A stretch of 64,000 bases of DNA from Acetobacterium woodii DSM 1030 (GTDB lineage Bacteria; Bacillota; Clostridia; Eubacteriales; Eubacteriaceae): the NCBI RefSeq assembly GCF_000247605.1, contig NC_016894.1:3957732-4021731 (forward strand). The letters run 5' to 3'. Numbering within the stretch: position 1 is the first letter of the stretch; each line of letters begins with the position of its first letter. The notes under the pieces were generated by a model, which saw only the letters and a program-made list of their open reading frames with translations, was not told the origin of the DNA and ran no database searches. Of this stretch, positions 50,842 to 60,119 are shown piece after piece. Position numbers and translations under genes: made by a program.

Positions 50842-52122
50842 ATGGCTGATCTTAATGCAAGAAAAAGAGGAAAAAAATGGGAATATCGTTTTGAAGCTGC
50901 AAAAATTGACGGTAAAAGAAATCAAATTACAAAAGGTGGGTTTTCTACTAAAAAGGAATGCCTGGAAGCCGGAGCAAAAGCTCTCGCCGAGTACAACAGA
51001 TCTGGACTAAAGTTTTCACCAACAGAGATAAGTATATCTGATTATTTGGATCTGTGGTTTGATACATATTGCAAAATGAGTCTCAAATACCGAACACAAG
51101 AATTATACCTGGGCATTATCACAAATCACTTAAAACCGACTTTTGGGCATTATCGTCTGGCATCGCTAAATACCACGGTTATTCAGGAGTATGCAAACAA
51201 GTTAAAATTAGACGGTCTAGCTAAAAATACCGTCGTTGGGATAATCAGCACCTTTTCCGGTGCTTTAACTTATGCTGTTGAACCACTTAAATATATTCAG
51301 TTCAACCCTTGTGATCGGGTAAAATACCCCAAATATGAAAAGAAGGAAGATGAAGTCAGGCATATCATTAGCAGCAATGACTTCAATCGAATTCTAAAAA
51401 GATTTGAAAATCATTCGCACTTTTATATACCTTTGTTGATCGGTTACCATACCGGCTTGCGAATCAGTGAAGTTTTTGCATTGACCTGGGATGATATCAA
51501 CTTAAAAGAGCGTACTATAACGGTTGATAAAATTACAGTTAAAAGGAATTATGGTGTTGATTTAAGACAAGCACTAAAGAAAAAAAAGAAAAAGGAAGAG
51601 AAATCGGCCTGGTACTTTGGCAGCCCCAAGACGTTCTCTTCCAATCGAATAATAAAATTTGGGGATACACTATACCAGGCACTTAAGCAGCTAAGAACTG
51701 CTCAATTAGAAAATAGATTGGAGTATGGCGAATATTACACAGACATTTACAAAAAGCCTGAATTAGATGAAAAAGGCAACACAATTTATCGGTTAATTGA
51801 AATTGAGCACGGAATTCCTTGTGATTTACAAGTAGTCGAATTAATCTCTGTTCGTGAAAACGGTCAGTTCATTTCAACCGATTCTTTTAAATATTGTTCT
51901 CGTGTGATTCACAATGAGTTGAAAATTGATTTTAATTTTCATTCACTTAGACATACCCATGCCACCGTCCTGGTTGAAAATGGCGCAGATGTAAAAAGCG
52001 TTCAGAATCGATTAGGACATAGCGATATAAAAACGACATTGCAGACCTATGCGCATAATACAGAAGTCATGGAAAACAAGGCAGTTGATATATTTGAAAA
52101 ATCAGTTTTGTCCACCAAGTAA
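50842..52122 (+). CDS. int: Phage tyrosine integrase
   Basis: 426 aa from ATG 50,842 with AAAGGAG upstream. An AP2-like arm-binding N-terminus (KKWEYRFEAAKIDGKRNQIT) precedes a SAM-like core-binding domain and the catalytic domain: HTGLRISEVFALTWDD (Arg I), HSLRHTHATVL (H-x-x-R), LGHSDIKTTLQTYAH (His and Tyr). It integrates the phage at rlmD, whose 3' end lies 62 bases on. Confidence 0.92.
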   Translation: MADLNARKRGKKWEYRFEAAKIDGKRNQITKGGFSTKKECLEAGAKALAEYNRSGLKFSPTEISISDYLDLWFDTYCKMSLKYRTQELYLGIITNHLKPTFGHYRLASLNTTVIQEYANKLKLDGLAKNTVVGIISTFSGALTYAVEPLKYIQFNPCDRVKYPKYEKKEDEVRHIISSNDFNRILKRFENHSHFYIPLLIGYHTGLRISEVFALTWDDINLKERTITVDKITVKRNYGVDLRQALKKKKKKEEKSAWYFGSPKTFSSNRIIKFGDTLYQALKQLRTAQLENRLEYGEYYTDIYKKPELDEKGNTIYRLIEIEHGIPCDLQVVELISVRENGQFISTDSFKYCSRVIHNELKIDFNFHSLRHTHATVLVENGADVKSVQNRLGHSDIKTTLQTYAHNTEVMENKAVDIFEKSVLSTK

Positions 52123-52162
52123 AATACCGTGGACAAATGGTGGACAAATGGCCTTTGTCCAC
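52108..52162 (+). repeat. GTGGACAA arm-type sites, right prophage end
   Basis: Four sites: TTGTCCAC (52,108-52,115), GTGGACAA (52,129-52,136 and 52,140-52,147; 11-bp spacing) and TTGTCCAC (52,155-52,162). The direct pair mirrors 15,118-15,136. The first overlaps the integrase gene end. Confidence 0.65.
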
Positions 52163-52184
52163 CTGATAATCCTTCAAGAATCCC

Positions 52185-53555
52185 TTAGATAAGGGATAGT
52201 AAAACGACAGTTTCCACATGCCCGGTCATTGGAAACATATCAACACACTTCACCTTCTCCACCACATATCCCGCTGCCACAAAAAACGGCAGATCGCGCG
52301 CCAGCGATGTCGCTTTACACGAAACGTACACAAATACCTTGGGTTTAAAATCCAAAATTTTAAAAATCGCTTTGGGATGAATGCCATCCCGAGGCGGATC
52401 TAAAATAATCACATCCGCTCGGTCATGCAGGTTGGCCACCTCCACCATCACGTCACCGGCGATAAACTGACAATTATCCAAGCCATTCTTTGCCGCATTA
52501 ACTTTAGCGGCTTCCACCGCTTCGGGCACCAGTTCAATCCCGACCACTTTTTGGGCAACCGGGGCCAACACCTGGGCAATGGTACCAGTACCGCAATACA
52601 GGTCATAAATGACTTCATTTTGTTCCTGCCCGACAAAATCCCGGACGACCGAATAAAGTTTTTCCGCCCCCAAAGTATTGGTCTGAAAAAAGGAAAAGCT
52701 GGTGATTTCAAAACTTAATCCTAAAATCTGATCCTCAATTTTATCTTCCCCATACAGCGTTTTGGAGATTTCAGCTTTGACCACATCAGCAACCCCATCG
52801 TTTTGGGTATGAAGAATTCCCCGAATCTGGCCTTCCAGCTCCAGCGCCAGCAATTTTTTCACAAAAGCCGCTTCATCCAGGGTTCCCTGCGTGGTCGTTG
52901 CCAGATTAATCAGCACATCTCCGGTATATTTCCCTTTTCGTACCACTAAATGTCTTAAAAACCCCTCATGACTGCGTTTATGAAAATAACAATCGCCGGT
53001 TTGAACAAAATATGCCAGCACCGCTTTTTGAATTTGATTAAAATCCGCATCGGTAATCTGGCAGTGATCAGTTTGGACAATATTATAAAAACTGCCCTGC
53101 TCATGGAGACCCAACATCAAGGGGCCATCTTTTTCATTATCCCCAAAAGAGTACTCCATTTTGTTGCGGTAACCAAAAACTTCCGGGCTGGCAACCATCC
53201 CTTCATAGGAAAAACCCGCAATCCCAGCCTGTTCGAGCAGGTTTAAGACATAACTTTCTTTAAGTTTAAGCTGTTCGTCATAAGGCAGGTTCTGATAGGT
53301 ACAGCCCCCGCATTTAGCAAAAACATCACAAGCGGCGTCAATTTCATTGGGCGCTTTTTTAAGTACTTCCAGTATCCGCCCTTCAAATTTCTTACGTTTT
53401 TTAGCAATATTCACCAATACCCGCTGCCCCGGGAGACCATTTTTCATCACCACTTTTTTTTCGCCATGCATTCCCCACGATTTTCCGGGAAAATTAAATC
53501 CTTCTATTTCAAGTTCAATTATTTCGTTTTTTTTCAATTTTGCTTCCTCCGGCAT
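52185..53555 (-). CDS. rlmD: 23S rRNA (uracil-5-)-methyltransferase RlmD
   Basis: 456 aa. An N-terminal TRAM domain, a four-Cys iron-sulfur site (CDVFAKCGGCTYQNLPYDEQ with an upstream partner), a Rossmann SAM domain (VIYDLYCGTGTIAQVL), and catalytic VYVSCKATSLARD. It methylates U1939-type uracil in 23S rRNA. The last codons (GHVETVVLLSLI) lie in the candidate attR, so part of the 3' end is probably phage-supplied. Confidence 0.88.
   Translation of the reverse strand: MPEEAKLKKNEIIELEIEGFNFPGKSWGMHGEKKVVMKNGLPGQRVLVNIAKKRKKFEGRILEVLKKAPNEIDAACDVFAKCGGCTYQNLPYDEQLKLKESYVLNLLEQAGIAGFSYEGMVASPEVFGYRNKMEYSFGDNEKDGPLMLGLHEQGSFYNIVQTDHCQITDADFNQIQKAVLAYFVQTGDCYFHKRSHEGFLRHLVVRKGKYTGDVLINLATTTQGTLDEAAFVKKLLALELEGQIRGILHTQNDGVADVVKAEISKTLYGEDKIEDQILGLSFEITSFSFFQTNTLGAEKLYSVVRDFVGQEQNEVIYDLYCGTGTIAQVLAPVAQKVVGIELVPEAVEAAKVNAAKNGLDNCQFIAGDVMVEVANLHDRADVIILDPPRDGIHPKAIFKILDFKPKVFVYVSCKATSLARDLPFFVAAGYVVEKVKCVDMFPMTGHVETVVLLSLI
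52210..52226. other. Candidate attR core
   Basis: GTTTCCACATGCCCGGT matches the left core at 14,960-14,976 at 15 of 17 positions, within the last 16 codons of rlmD. Confidence 0.5.
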
Positions 53556-53590
53556 TTCGATTGTAATTTTTATTTCGACGCAATCATCGT

Positions 53591-54190
53591 TTATGCTTTA
53601 ATTAAACCCTGAAAATAGCGTGACACAGCAAACATCCGAGCTCCGTTAATAATCTCTTTGATGCTGCTGGTAATTTCTTCTGGTGACTGTTTCATCCCGC
53701 TTCGAGCCCAGTCGATAATCATTCCGACAACGCCATAAGATAAAAATTCAGCCGTAAACATTTTTTTCTGTAACGACATCGCGGTTGCAACTTCCGGACT
53801 CGTTCGATGATCATTAGCTAATCTTGCAATCATTTCGATAAAAATTTCTTTTGTTACCTTAAAAAGATAATTTTGAAATTCAGTTCCGTTAATTTCGTTG
53901 AGTGTCGTTTGATAAAAATGTTCATCTTCTTTCATGGTGCTTAATAGTTCCAATACCTTCGTATCCCAATTTTCAATGGTAAGATCTTTTTGGATCACTG
54001 TAATTGCTTCCTGATAAACTATCCAGTTGATCAGATCATATTTATCCTGGAAATGATAATAAAATGTCTGGCGATTTAAACCGCACTGGTCAGTAATTTC
54101 GGCAATTGTAATTTTTTCAAAGTTTTTGTTTTTAAGAATATGCTTAAAGCTTTTAGCTATCGCTTTTTTTGTGATTGATACATCGGACAT
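53591..54190 (-). CDS. TetR-family regulator
   Basis: 199 aa from ATG 54,190 with GGGAGAG upstream. The helix-turn-helix (ITIAEITDQCGLNRQTFYYH) resembles the DhaS/TetR_C_7 type. The C-terminal ligand domain has no recognised specificity. It follows the YhgE gene on the same strand and probably controls it. Confidence 0.8.
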   Translation of the reverse strand: MSDVSITKKAIAKSFKHILKNKNFEKITIAEITDQCGLNRQTFYYHFQDKYDLINWIVYQEAITVIQKDLTIENWDTKVLELLSTMKEDEHFYQTTLNEINGTEFQNYLFKVTKEIFIEMIARLANDHRTSPEVATAMSLQKKMFTAEFLSYGVVGMIIDWARSGMKQSPEEITSSIKEIINGARMFAVSRYFQGLIKA

Positions 54191-54325
54191 GCATTCTCTC
54201 CCTGAGATGTTTTTGAAAATAATTATATCATTTCCGGGTTTTATGTCAATTAAACCAACCACTAATCCACGCAAAAAGAACTTTGCCAACTCTGACAAAG
54301 TCCTTTTTGTGAATGACGATATTTT

Positions 54326-56437
54326 TTAATAATTATGATCGGGATTTATCTCGGTGTTTACACCGACCGCTTCTTTTTCAATCCTCTTTTTCTTGATCGT
54401 TGTCAATAAAATGGTTGCCACAAAGAATACCACCAGATAAACAACCAGAATCATAAAGCTATGCCAATAATCACCCGATATAGCTCCCGTGATCGTATCT
54501 TTAAACAACACCACTGAATAAGTCATTGGCATAAATGGATACAGGATCTGGAAGAATTTCGGCACGGTCTCAATCGGAAATGTTCCCCCACATGAAGTTA
54601 GCTGAAGAATCAGCAAAGTCAATGCCACAAATTTTCCGGCGTCACCCATATGAATGATACAAAATTGGACAATCGCTAAAAACGTCATTGAAACCAGACA
54701 AACAGAGATAAAATAAAGCCCCGTATGCGCGATTTCCAGTCCTAGAGCATATTTGATAATACCACCCAATAAGACCGCTTGGGCCAGCCCCAGCAGCAGA
54801 TAGATAAAACTTCTGGCGGTCTTGTTGCTGCTTTCCCGCGATAAAATCTTAAATTTTTGATCGGCATCAAAATAAATCCCAAAGAAAATAATTAACGCGC
54901 CAACCCACAGCGACAATGACATAAAATATGGTGAAAAATAAGTTCCATAATTAGCAATCGGATCAATGATCTCATCATCGACGCTAACCGGCTCGCTGAC
55001 ATAGCTGCCTAAACCATCGAGTTTTGCTGAATCGGCATTAGCATCAGTAATGGCTGTTGTTACTCCATCCTGAGCGGTCGTAATCCCGTTGTTAAGTTGC
55101 TTTTGCCCATCGGCCAAGGTCGTTGCCCCATCGGCCAGCGTCGAGGCTCCGTCTGCTAACGTGTATACGCCATTGGTTAAAGTCGAGGCTCCATCTGATA
55201 AAGCCGAAGCCCCGGATTTTAACGACGATGCGCCACTGGATACTGCGGTTGCTCCCGAAGAGATGCTTTCCGCAGCATTATTTAATTGCCCGGATGCGGC
55301 ACTCACGGTTGCAATCCCGCTATCGAGATTACTGGTTCCGGCGGCTAATCCCTCCATCCCGGCGGCAATGGCATCTGATGCCCCGCTGAGTTGGCTGCCA
55401 GCGGCTTCGAGTTGAGCAATGCTTTCGGCATTATCACTTGACGCCATATTCTGAATAAATGCTGCAAACTCCGGATCTTGCATCAATTCCGGGTGTTCTC
55501 CAACAAAGCCCGAAATAAAGGCCGAGGTTTGATTGACATTTCCAATGAGTGTATCCACACCTTCAGTATAGGCCTGAATTCCTTGATTTAGCTGATCAGT
55601 TCCCGCGGCTAAGGTGTTTGCTCCATCATTCACCTGTTCTGAACCGCTTTTTAAACTGCTGATCCCGGCATTAAAATCGGAAAATTTCGAGGCGAATTCG
55701 CTTGTCCCCGCCGCCAGTGTTTGTGTTCCCGATGCTAATGTCTGACTACCGGCCGCTAATGCCTGGCTTCCCGATTCAAGCGATTCCGAACCGGAAGCCA
55801 GTTCCTGTGTGCCAGCCTGCAAAGAATGCGTTCCGTCCGCTAACGTCTGAGAACCGTCTACTAATTTTGATGATCCGTTAGCAAGCTCGGTCAGCCCATT
55901 ATTCAGGGTGCCTAACTGTTCCGGAACTTTGGCCACCTGATCGGTCAGGTTGTTGACAATTTCTCCTGAGATATTCTCCCTTAGACTGGTTTCCATTTGC
56001 ATTTCAGCTTTTCCTAAAATCTGACTGGCCAGATAATTTCTTTTTTCATTAGGCGAGAAGATGATACTGGCCGTCTGTTTATTAACGGTTGCTGCTGAGG
56101 CAATATTTTTTGAAAAGTTTTTAGGAACCTCTATCATAGCATAATAATCGGCGGCTTGGGTTCCCGCTTTGGCGGTTTCCTCATCCGTTATAACATACTT
56201 AAACGTGCCATCCTTGATCAATTCATCAACAAATTCGTCGCCCAGATTTCGTTGCTGATCATTGATTGTTGCTCCGGCATCATTATTAACTAACGCAACC
56301 GGCAGATTTTCTAATTTTGAGTAAGGATCCCAAAATGCACTGAGATAGAAAAAACTATACATAAGAGGAATAATAATAACCCCAATAATAACGACAACGC
56401 GTATAATATTGGTTTTAGTGTTTAATTTTTTATCCAT
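54326..56437 (-). CDS. YhgE/Pip-type membrane protein
   Basis: 703 aa. An N-terminal membrane segment (VVVIIGVIIIPLMYSFFYLS) is followed by the YhgE domain, a long external region of L-x-x-G-x-x-x-L repeats (SKLVDGSQTLADGTHSLQAG type), and five C-terminal segments of the ABC-2 type (FFGIYFDADQ to LVVYLVVFFVATILL). Related proteins serve as phage receptors (Pip) or secretion partners. No ATPase adjoins. Confidence 0.85.
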   Translation of the reverse strand: MDKKLNTKTNIIRVVVIIGVIIIPLMYSFFYLSAFWDPYSKLENLPVALVNNDAGATINDQQRNLGDEFVDELIKDGTFKYVITDEETAKAGTQAADYYAMIEVPKNFSKNIASAATVNKQTASIIFSPNEKRNYLASQILGKAEMQMETSLRENISGEIVNNLTDQVAKVPEQLGTLNNGLTELANGSSKLVDGSQTLADGTHSLQAGTQELASGSESLESGSQALAAGSQTLASGTQTLAAGTSEFASKFSDFNAGISSLKSGSEQVNDGANTLAAGTDQLNQGIQAYTEGVDTLIGNVNQTSAFISGFVGEHPELMQDPEFAAFIQNMASSDNAESIAQLEAAGSQLSGASDAIAAGMEGLAAGTSNLDSGIATVSAASGQLNNAAESISSGATAVSSGASSLKSGASALSDGASTLTNGVYTLADGASTLADGATTLADGQKQLNNGITTAQDGVTTAITDANADSAKLDGLGSYVSEPVSVDDEIIDPIANYGTYFSPYFMSLSLWVGALIIFFGIYFDADQKFKILSRESSNKTARSFIYLLLGLAQAVLLGGIIKYALGLEIAHTGLYFISVCLVSMTFLAIVQFCIIHMGDAGKFVALTLLILQLTSCGGTFPIETVPKFFQILYPFMPMTYSVVLFKDTITGAISGDYWHSFMILVVYLVVFFVATILLTTIKKKRIEKEAVGVNTEINPDHNY

Positions 56438-56595
56438 TTTCCGCTCCTTTCTTTTACTTTAAGGAGTATAGCACGCTCAAATCTTCTTGTAATTATACGA
56501 TTATCAAAAATTGTCGGAAATTTAGACAAACACGCCTATTTGTCTAAAAATGAAAACGGTCTCCTTATTTTTCTTAAGGTTTTTAAATACAAATA

Positions 56596-56803
56596 AAAAA
56601 AAGAATCCCTTTAATAATAAAGGAATTCTCAAACTGTAGGCAAAGTACGCTGTCGTACTGACCATGATTAATCAGGTTGTTTGCATCAGAGCGGACACGG
56701 CTTAAGCCTGTCCGATTCTGCCGCAAACAAACGATTAATCATTGTTGGTACAACTTTTTCGCCAACCTAAAAATCCCTTTTATTATTAAAGGAATTCTTT
56801 TTC
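56596..56803. repeat. Nested 208-bp inverted repeat (MITE-like)
   Basis: Outer arms (AAGAATCCCTTTAATAATAAAGG and its complement) enclose inner complementary pairs ATGATTAATC/GATTAATCAT, GTTTGC/GCAAAC, GGACA/TGTCC and a central GGCTTAAGCC. The whole could fold as one long hairpin. Its right part also gives trxA a terminator-like stem. Confidence 0.7.
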
Positions 56804-56810
56804 TTGTTTA

Positions 56811-57131
56811 TTAGCCGGCATAATAATTAAGTTTATCCAACAATACGCCTTTTGACTGCAAACCAACAATGGTTTCCACCACTTCGCCGTTTTTAAAGAT
56901 CTTAAGGGTCGGAACACTCATGACCCGGTATTCCTGCGCTAATGCTTGGCTTTGATCAATATCAACTTTATAAACCGAAGCGGTCTCCTTAACTTCACTG
57001 GACACCTCTTCTAAAATCGGGGCCAAAGCTTTACACGGTCCACACCAGATTGCAAAAAAGTCAACTAATACAACCCCCTCACTTTTTAAAACGAGATTAC
57101 CAAATTCACTTTGATCTATTACTTTTGCCAT
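56811..57131 (-). CDS. trxA: Thioredoxin
   Basis: 106 aa with the WCGPC active site (FFAIWCGPCKALAPILEE) and cis-Pro loop (VMSVPTLKIFKNGE). It reduces cytoplasmic disulfides. A second, different thioredoxin starts at 63,692. No thioredoxin reductase is nearby, but a flavodoxin-fold oxidoreductase gene lies immediately upstream. Confidence 0.93.
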   Translation of the reverse strand: MAKVIDQSEFGNLVLKSEGVVLVDFFAIWCGPCKALAPILEEVSSEVKETASVYKVDIDQSQALAQEYRVMSVPTLKIFKNGEVVETIVGLQSKGVLLDKLNYYAG

Positions 57132-57158
57132 TTTTACTCTCCTTTTATATTTTTAATT

Positions 57159-57719
57159 TTACCCGATTGGGGTATTTATTTTTTCAGCAATTTCATCAAG
57201 TTCTTTTAAACACTTAATATTATCCGGCACCGACAACTCATCCGTATGGGAAAATTGCACGAAACCAACTTCTTCACACTTCAGGGTTTTTTTATACCAT
57301 TCTAACGTGTTATCGATCGCCTGGAACTGACGCGGATAATGTGGGGCGCCACCAACGCCAATAATAAGAATCTTTTTCTTACTGATATGAGAGCGATCTT
57401 TGAGATTATAAATCATTTGGGTTCGATCAATCAAGGCCTTTATTTTTGACGGAAGTGCACTAAAATAAACCGGACTTGCGACAATCAGTAAATCGCAGGT
57501 TTCCATTTTTTGATAGATTTCGGTCATGTCATCCTTAATGACACATTCGCCCTGATGGGGAATACAATAATCGCAGGCCAAGCAGGCCTGAACGTCAATT
57601 TTGTTCACATTATAAACAAACAATTCATGTTTAACTTTAATTTGACCCATGAAATGATCAAGTGCTTTCTGAGTATTCTGACCATTTCGATGACTTCCTA
57701 AAATTGCTACTATTTCCAT
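57159..57719 (-). CDS. Flavodoxin-fold NAD(P)H oxidoreductase
   Basis: 186 aa. ILGSHRNGQNTQKALDHFMG binds FMN phosphate, and ACLACDYCIPHQGECVIKDD contains the Cys cluster typical of iron-sulfur flavoproteins. PVYFSALPSKIKALIDR completes the FMN site. It lies 27 bases upstream of trxA on the same strand. Confidence 0.85.
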   Translation of the reverse strand: MEIVAILGSHRNGQNTQKALDHFMGQIKVKHELFVYNVNKIDVQACLACDYCIPHQGECVIKDDMTEIYQKMETCDLLIVASPVYFSALPSKIKALIDRTQMIYNLKDRSHISKKKILIIGVGGAPHYPRQFQAIDNTLEWYKKTLKCEEVGFVQFSHTDELSVPDNIKCLKELDEIAEKINTPIG

Positions 57720-58053
57720 TAGCGTTCCTTTCTTAATCCATATTTGTCAGTAGTTTCAAAATCCCGAAACCTTAAACAAAAGTTGCTTTAATCTTGGTTT
57801 TTACAAAGCGGCAATGTAGCTCCCGACACTTTTGTAATTACCACTCCAGCACTTGTCTTGCTTTAGCCTATTATACCCGATTTATTATCATAATAACATC
57901 TCTTAATCATCAAGTTGCGCAACTTTTTTTTCAAAAAACAGAAAAAAACCGAAGCCGTGTGAAAAGCGTTCGGTTTTTCCTAAAAACTTTGAAAGAGGGT
58001 AACTTGTTATGGCTAAATAATACCCTGCCAACCTTAAGTTTCCCTTAAAACTG
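57720..58053. other. Intergenic region with one terminator
   Basis: Apart from the terminator at 57,945-57,978, I see no gene or riboswitch that I can support. Confidence 0.4.
57945..57978 (-). terminator. Terminator after the membrane protein gene
   Basis: ACCGAA (57,948-57,953) pairs with TTCGGT (57,969-57,974), extended by GC/GC with one bulge; T-runs follow on the minus strand. Confidence 0.65.
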
Positions 58054-58545
58054 TTATATTTTGACCTGTTTTTTTAACGATTCATAAAATTTTCCGGTAC
58101 ATTGGATCTTTGCACCGCAAATTTTTCCCTGTCTTTCATATTGAATCACATATTTTCGTTTTCCGTCCATATTTGTCAGGGTAAAGTTGTACATTTGACC
58201 TTCAACTTTTTTTGCTTCTTCAGCCGGAAGAATCTTAATAATATCCTTAATTTTTATTTCAAAGACGGTTTTTTTCCAAAAAAATATTTTCCGTTCAATC
58301 GTAAAAATTTCATGGGTAATTAACATTTCGTAGACGGTTGTAATATAACGTAATGAAATTAAAAAACCACCCATCATGATCACCAAACTGATCACGCCGA
58401 CAATCGTTTTCAATCGATAATCTTCCAGGGTGTTCGCAAATTGATTGTACAAAACGGTATATCCAACAACAACGACCATTAATAATACCAGGGTAAACAT
58501 ACTAATTTGTTTGCTTTCAAGGGTTTCACGTGCTTTAACTGCCAT
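58054..58545 (-). CDS. Two-helix membrane protein, 163 aa
   Basis: Two membrane segments (SMFTLVLLMVVVVGYTVLYN and TIVGVISLVIMMGGFLISLR) then a cytoplasmic PH-like domain (TIERKIFFWKKTVFEIKIKD). No family name can be given with confidence. It is separately terminated. Confidence 0.6.
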   Translation of the reverse strand: MAVKARETLESKQISMFTLVLLMVVVVGYTVLYNQFANTLEDYRLKTIVGVISLVIMMGGFLISLRYITTVYEMLITHEIFTIERKIFFWKKTVFEIKIKDIIKILPAEEAKKVEGQMYNFTLTNMDGKRKYVIQYERQGKICGAKIQCTGKFYESLKKQVKI

Positions 58546-58596
58546 AATGCCTCCATGATTTTATACTATTTTTTCATTATAACCGATTAAACACAT

Positions 58597-58620
58597 AAAA
58601 AAAGAGCCAGGCTCTTTTTT
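58597..58620 (-). terminator. Rubredoxin terminator
   Basis: AAAGAGCC and GGCTCTTT form the stem; seven T follow on the minus strand. Confidence 0.75.
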
Positions 58621-58631
58621 AATGTCATTTC

Positions 58632-58793
58632 TTAGTCTTCTGGTGAAAAATCTTCTTTCCCCACACCACATAAAGGACAAACCCAATCTTCGGGAATATC
58701 TTCAAAAGCAGTTCCCGGATTGATACCACCATCGGGATCGCCGACTTCGGGATCATAAACATAACCACAAATATCACATACGTATTTTTGCAT
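58632..58793 (-). CDS. rub: Rubredoxin
   Basis: 53 aa: [12 protein letters not shown] and [13 protein letters not shown] give the two CxxC pairs that hold one iron. It transfers single electrons, typically to superoxide-reducing or peroxide-reducing enzymes in anaerobes. It is monocistronic with its own terminator. Confidence 0.93.
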   Translation of the reverse strand: MQKYVCDICGYVYDPEVGDPDGGINPGTAFEDIPEDWVCPLCGVGKEDFSPED

Positions 58794-58985
58794 TTTTTTC
58801 TCCTTTCAATATCAATCAACTAATAAGCAATTGCGAAACTGATCATAAAACTCACGGCAATTTCACAATTATCTAAACTACAATTGAGATCAAATTTATT
58901 TATAGTTGTTATTTACCCATCTTAATTAAATCTTAACACCGATAATTCAAAATATAACAGTGCTAATAAAAAAACATCCTATGTT

Positions 58986-59016
58986 AAAAGCACCCTCCAG
59001 TTGCCTGAAAGGTGCC
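58986..59016 (-). terminator. Ferredoxin terminator
   Basis: GCACC (58,990-58,994) pairs with GGTGC (59,011-59,015); TTTT follows on the minus strand. Confidence 0.7.
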
Positions 59017-59037
59017 TTTTTTTGTTACTACTTCTTA

Positions 59038-59205
<168 letters not shown>

Positions 59206-59274
59206 CTAAAAAACCCTCCTTTTAGCATTAACAACATATTTATTATATCCTTTTTTGTTATGAAATCAAGATGA

Positions 59275-60114
59275 TTATTTGTCTTTTTTGATTTTTTCGT
59301 ATTTTTTTACTTCGATTTCTTCAAGAAGATATTTTTTCACCTCGGTTTCGTCCTTGTTCACCTGCATTTTGACGAAAACGGTTTCTTCAAGAATACTTAA
59401 TTTAAAGACTTCCCCTTCACCATCGGCCGTAATTACTTTCTGTCCAACTTTAGGTAATTTTTTTGATACCGTTTCATAAAATTCCTGCTCATAGGTTAAA
59501 CAACATAAAAGCCGTCCACAAATGCCGGATATTTTTGTCGAATTAAGCGATAGATTCTGCTCTTTCGCCATTTTAATGGACACTGGTGTAAAATCTCCCA
59601 ACCATTGCGCACAACATGTGGTTCGCCCGCAAACACCCAATCCTTTAAATAATTTGGCCTCATCCCGAACTCCGATTTGGCGAAGTTCAATCCGCACTTT
59701 AAAAATCGAAGCCAGATCTTTGACCAGTTCTCTAAAATCAACCCGACCTTCGGCGGTAAAATAGAAAATTGCTTTTTTCTGATCGAAGGTATATTCGACA
59801 TCAATCAATTTCATTTCCAGCTTATGTTTTTTGGCTTTATTAATGAACACCTCTTTCGCATCCTGCTCATTTTTCTTAAGTTTATTGTATTCGAGGGTAT
59901 CATTTTCGGTCGCTTTGCGAATAACCGGTTTTACCGGGGCCACCATTTCTTCTTCTTCCACCACTCTGGCAGTTAATGCAATTTCACCATATTCAACACC
60001 TCTGACAGTTTCAACAATAACTGGATCAAACTGCTCAAACTCAATATCTAAGGGATCAAAATAATATATTTTTCCGACTTTTTTAAATCGTACGCCAACG
60101 ACTGATTTTCCCAT
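59275..60114 (-). CDS. ricT: RicT/YaaT PSP1-domain protein
   Basis: 279 aa. GVCGRTTCCAQWLGDFTPVS and ISGICGRLLCCLTYEQEFYE are the Cys-rich signature of the PSP1 family. In Bacillus RicT joins RicA/RicF and RNase Y to promote mRNA maturation and sporulation phosphorelay. It lies 5 bases after holB, the conserved order. Confidence 0.9.
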   Translation of the reverse strand: MGKSVVGVRFKKVGKIYYFDPLDIEFEQFDPVIVETVRGVEYGEIALTARVVEEEEMVAPVKPVIRKATENDTLEYNKLKKNEQDAKEVFINKAKKHKLEMKLIDVEYTFDQKKAIFYFTAEGRVDFRELVKDLASIFKVRIELRQIGVRDEAKLFKGLGVCGRTTCCAQWLGDFTPVSIKMAKEQNLSLNSTKISGICGRLLCCLTYEQEFYETVSKKLPKVGQKVITADGEGEVFKLSILEETVFVKMQVNKDETEVKKYLLEEIEVKKYEKIKKDK

Positions 60115-60119
60115 TGGAT

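Larger units (their letters stand above)
14960..52226. mobile_element. Siphovirus prophage, about 37.3 kb
   Basis: It is bounded by candidate att cores inside rlmD sequences and by paired GTGGACAA sites at both ends. It contains an integrase, lysogeny switch, replication, HK97-type packaging and head, siphovirus tail, and holin/endolysin modules in standard order. All structural genes look intact. Copy 2 of the IS3-family element sits inside its left end. If the left att is wrong, the phage still spans at least 17.67-52.16 kb. Confidence 0.75.

Noticed and set aside
57720-58053. Riboswitch upstream of the flavodoxin-fold gene
   Set aside because: I could find only a terminator for the neighbouring gene and no known aptamer pattern.
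58625-58819. A 64-aa membrane-like protein on the minus strand
   Set aside because: It is an off-frame reading across the rubredoxin gene on the same strand.
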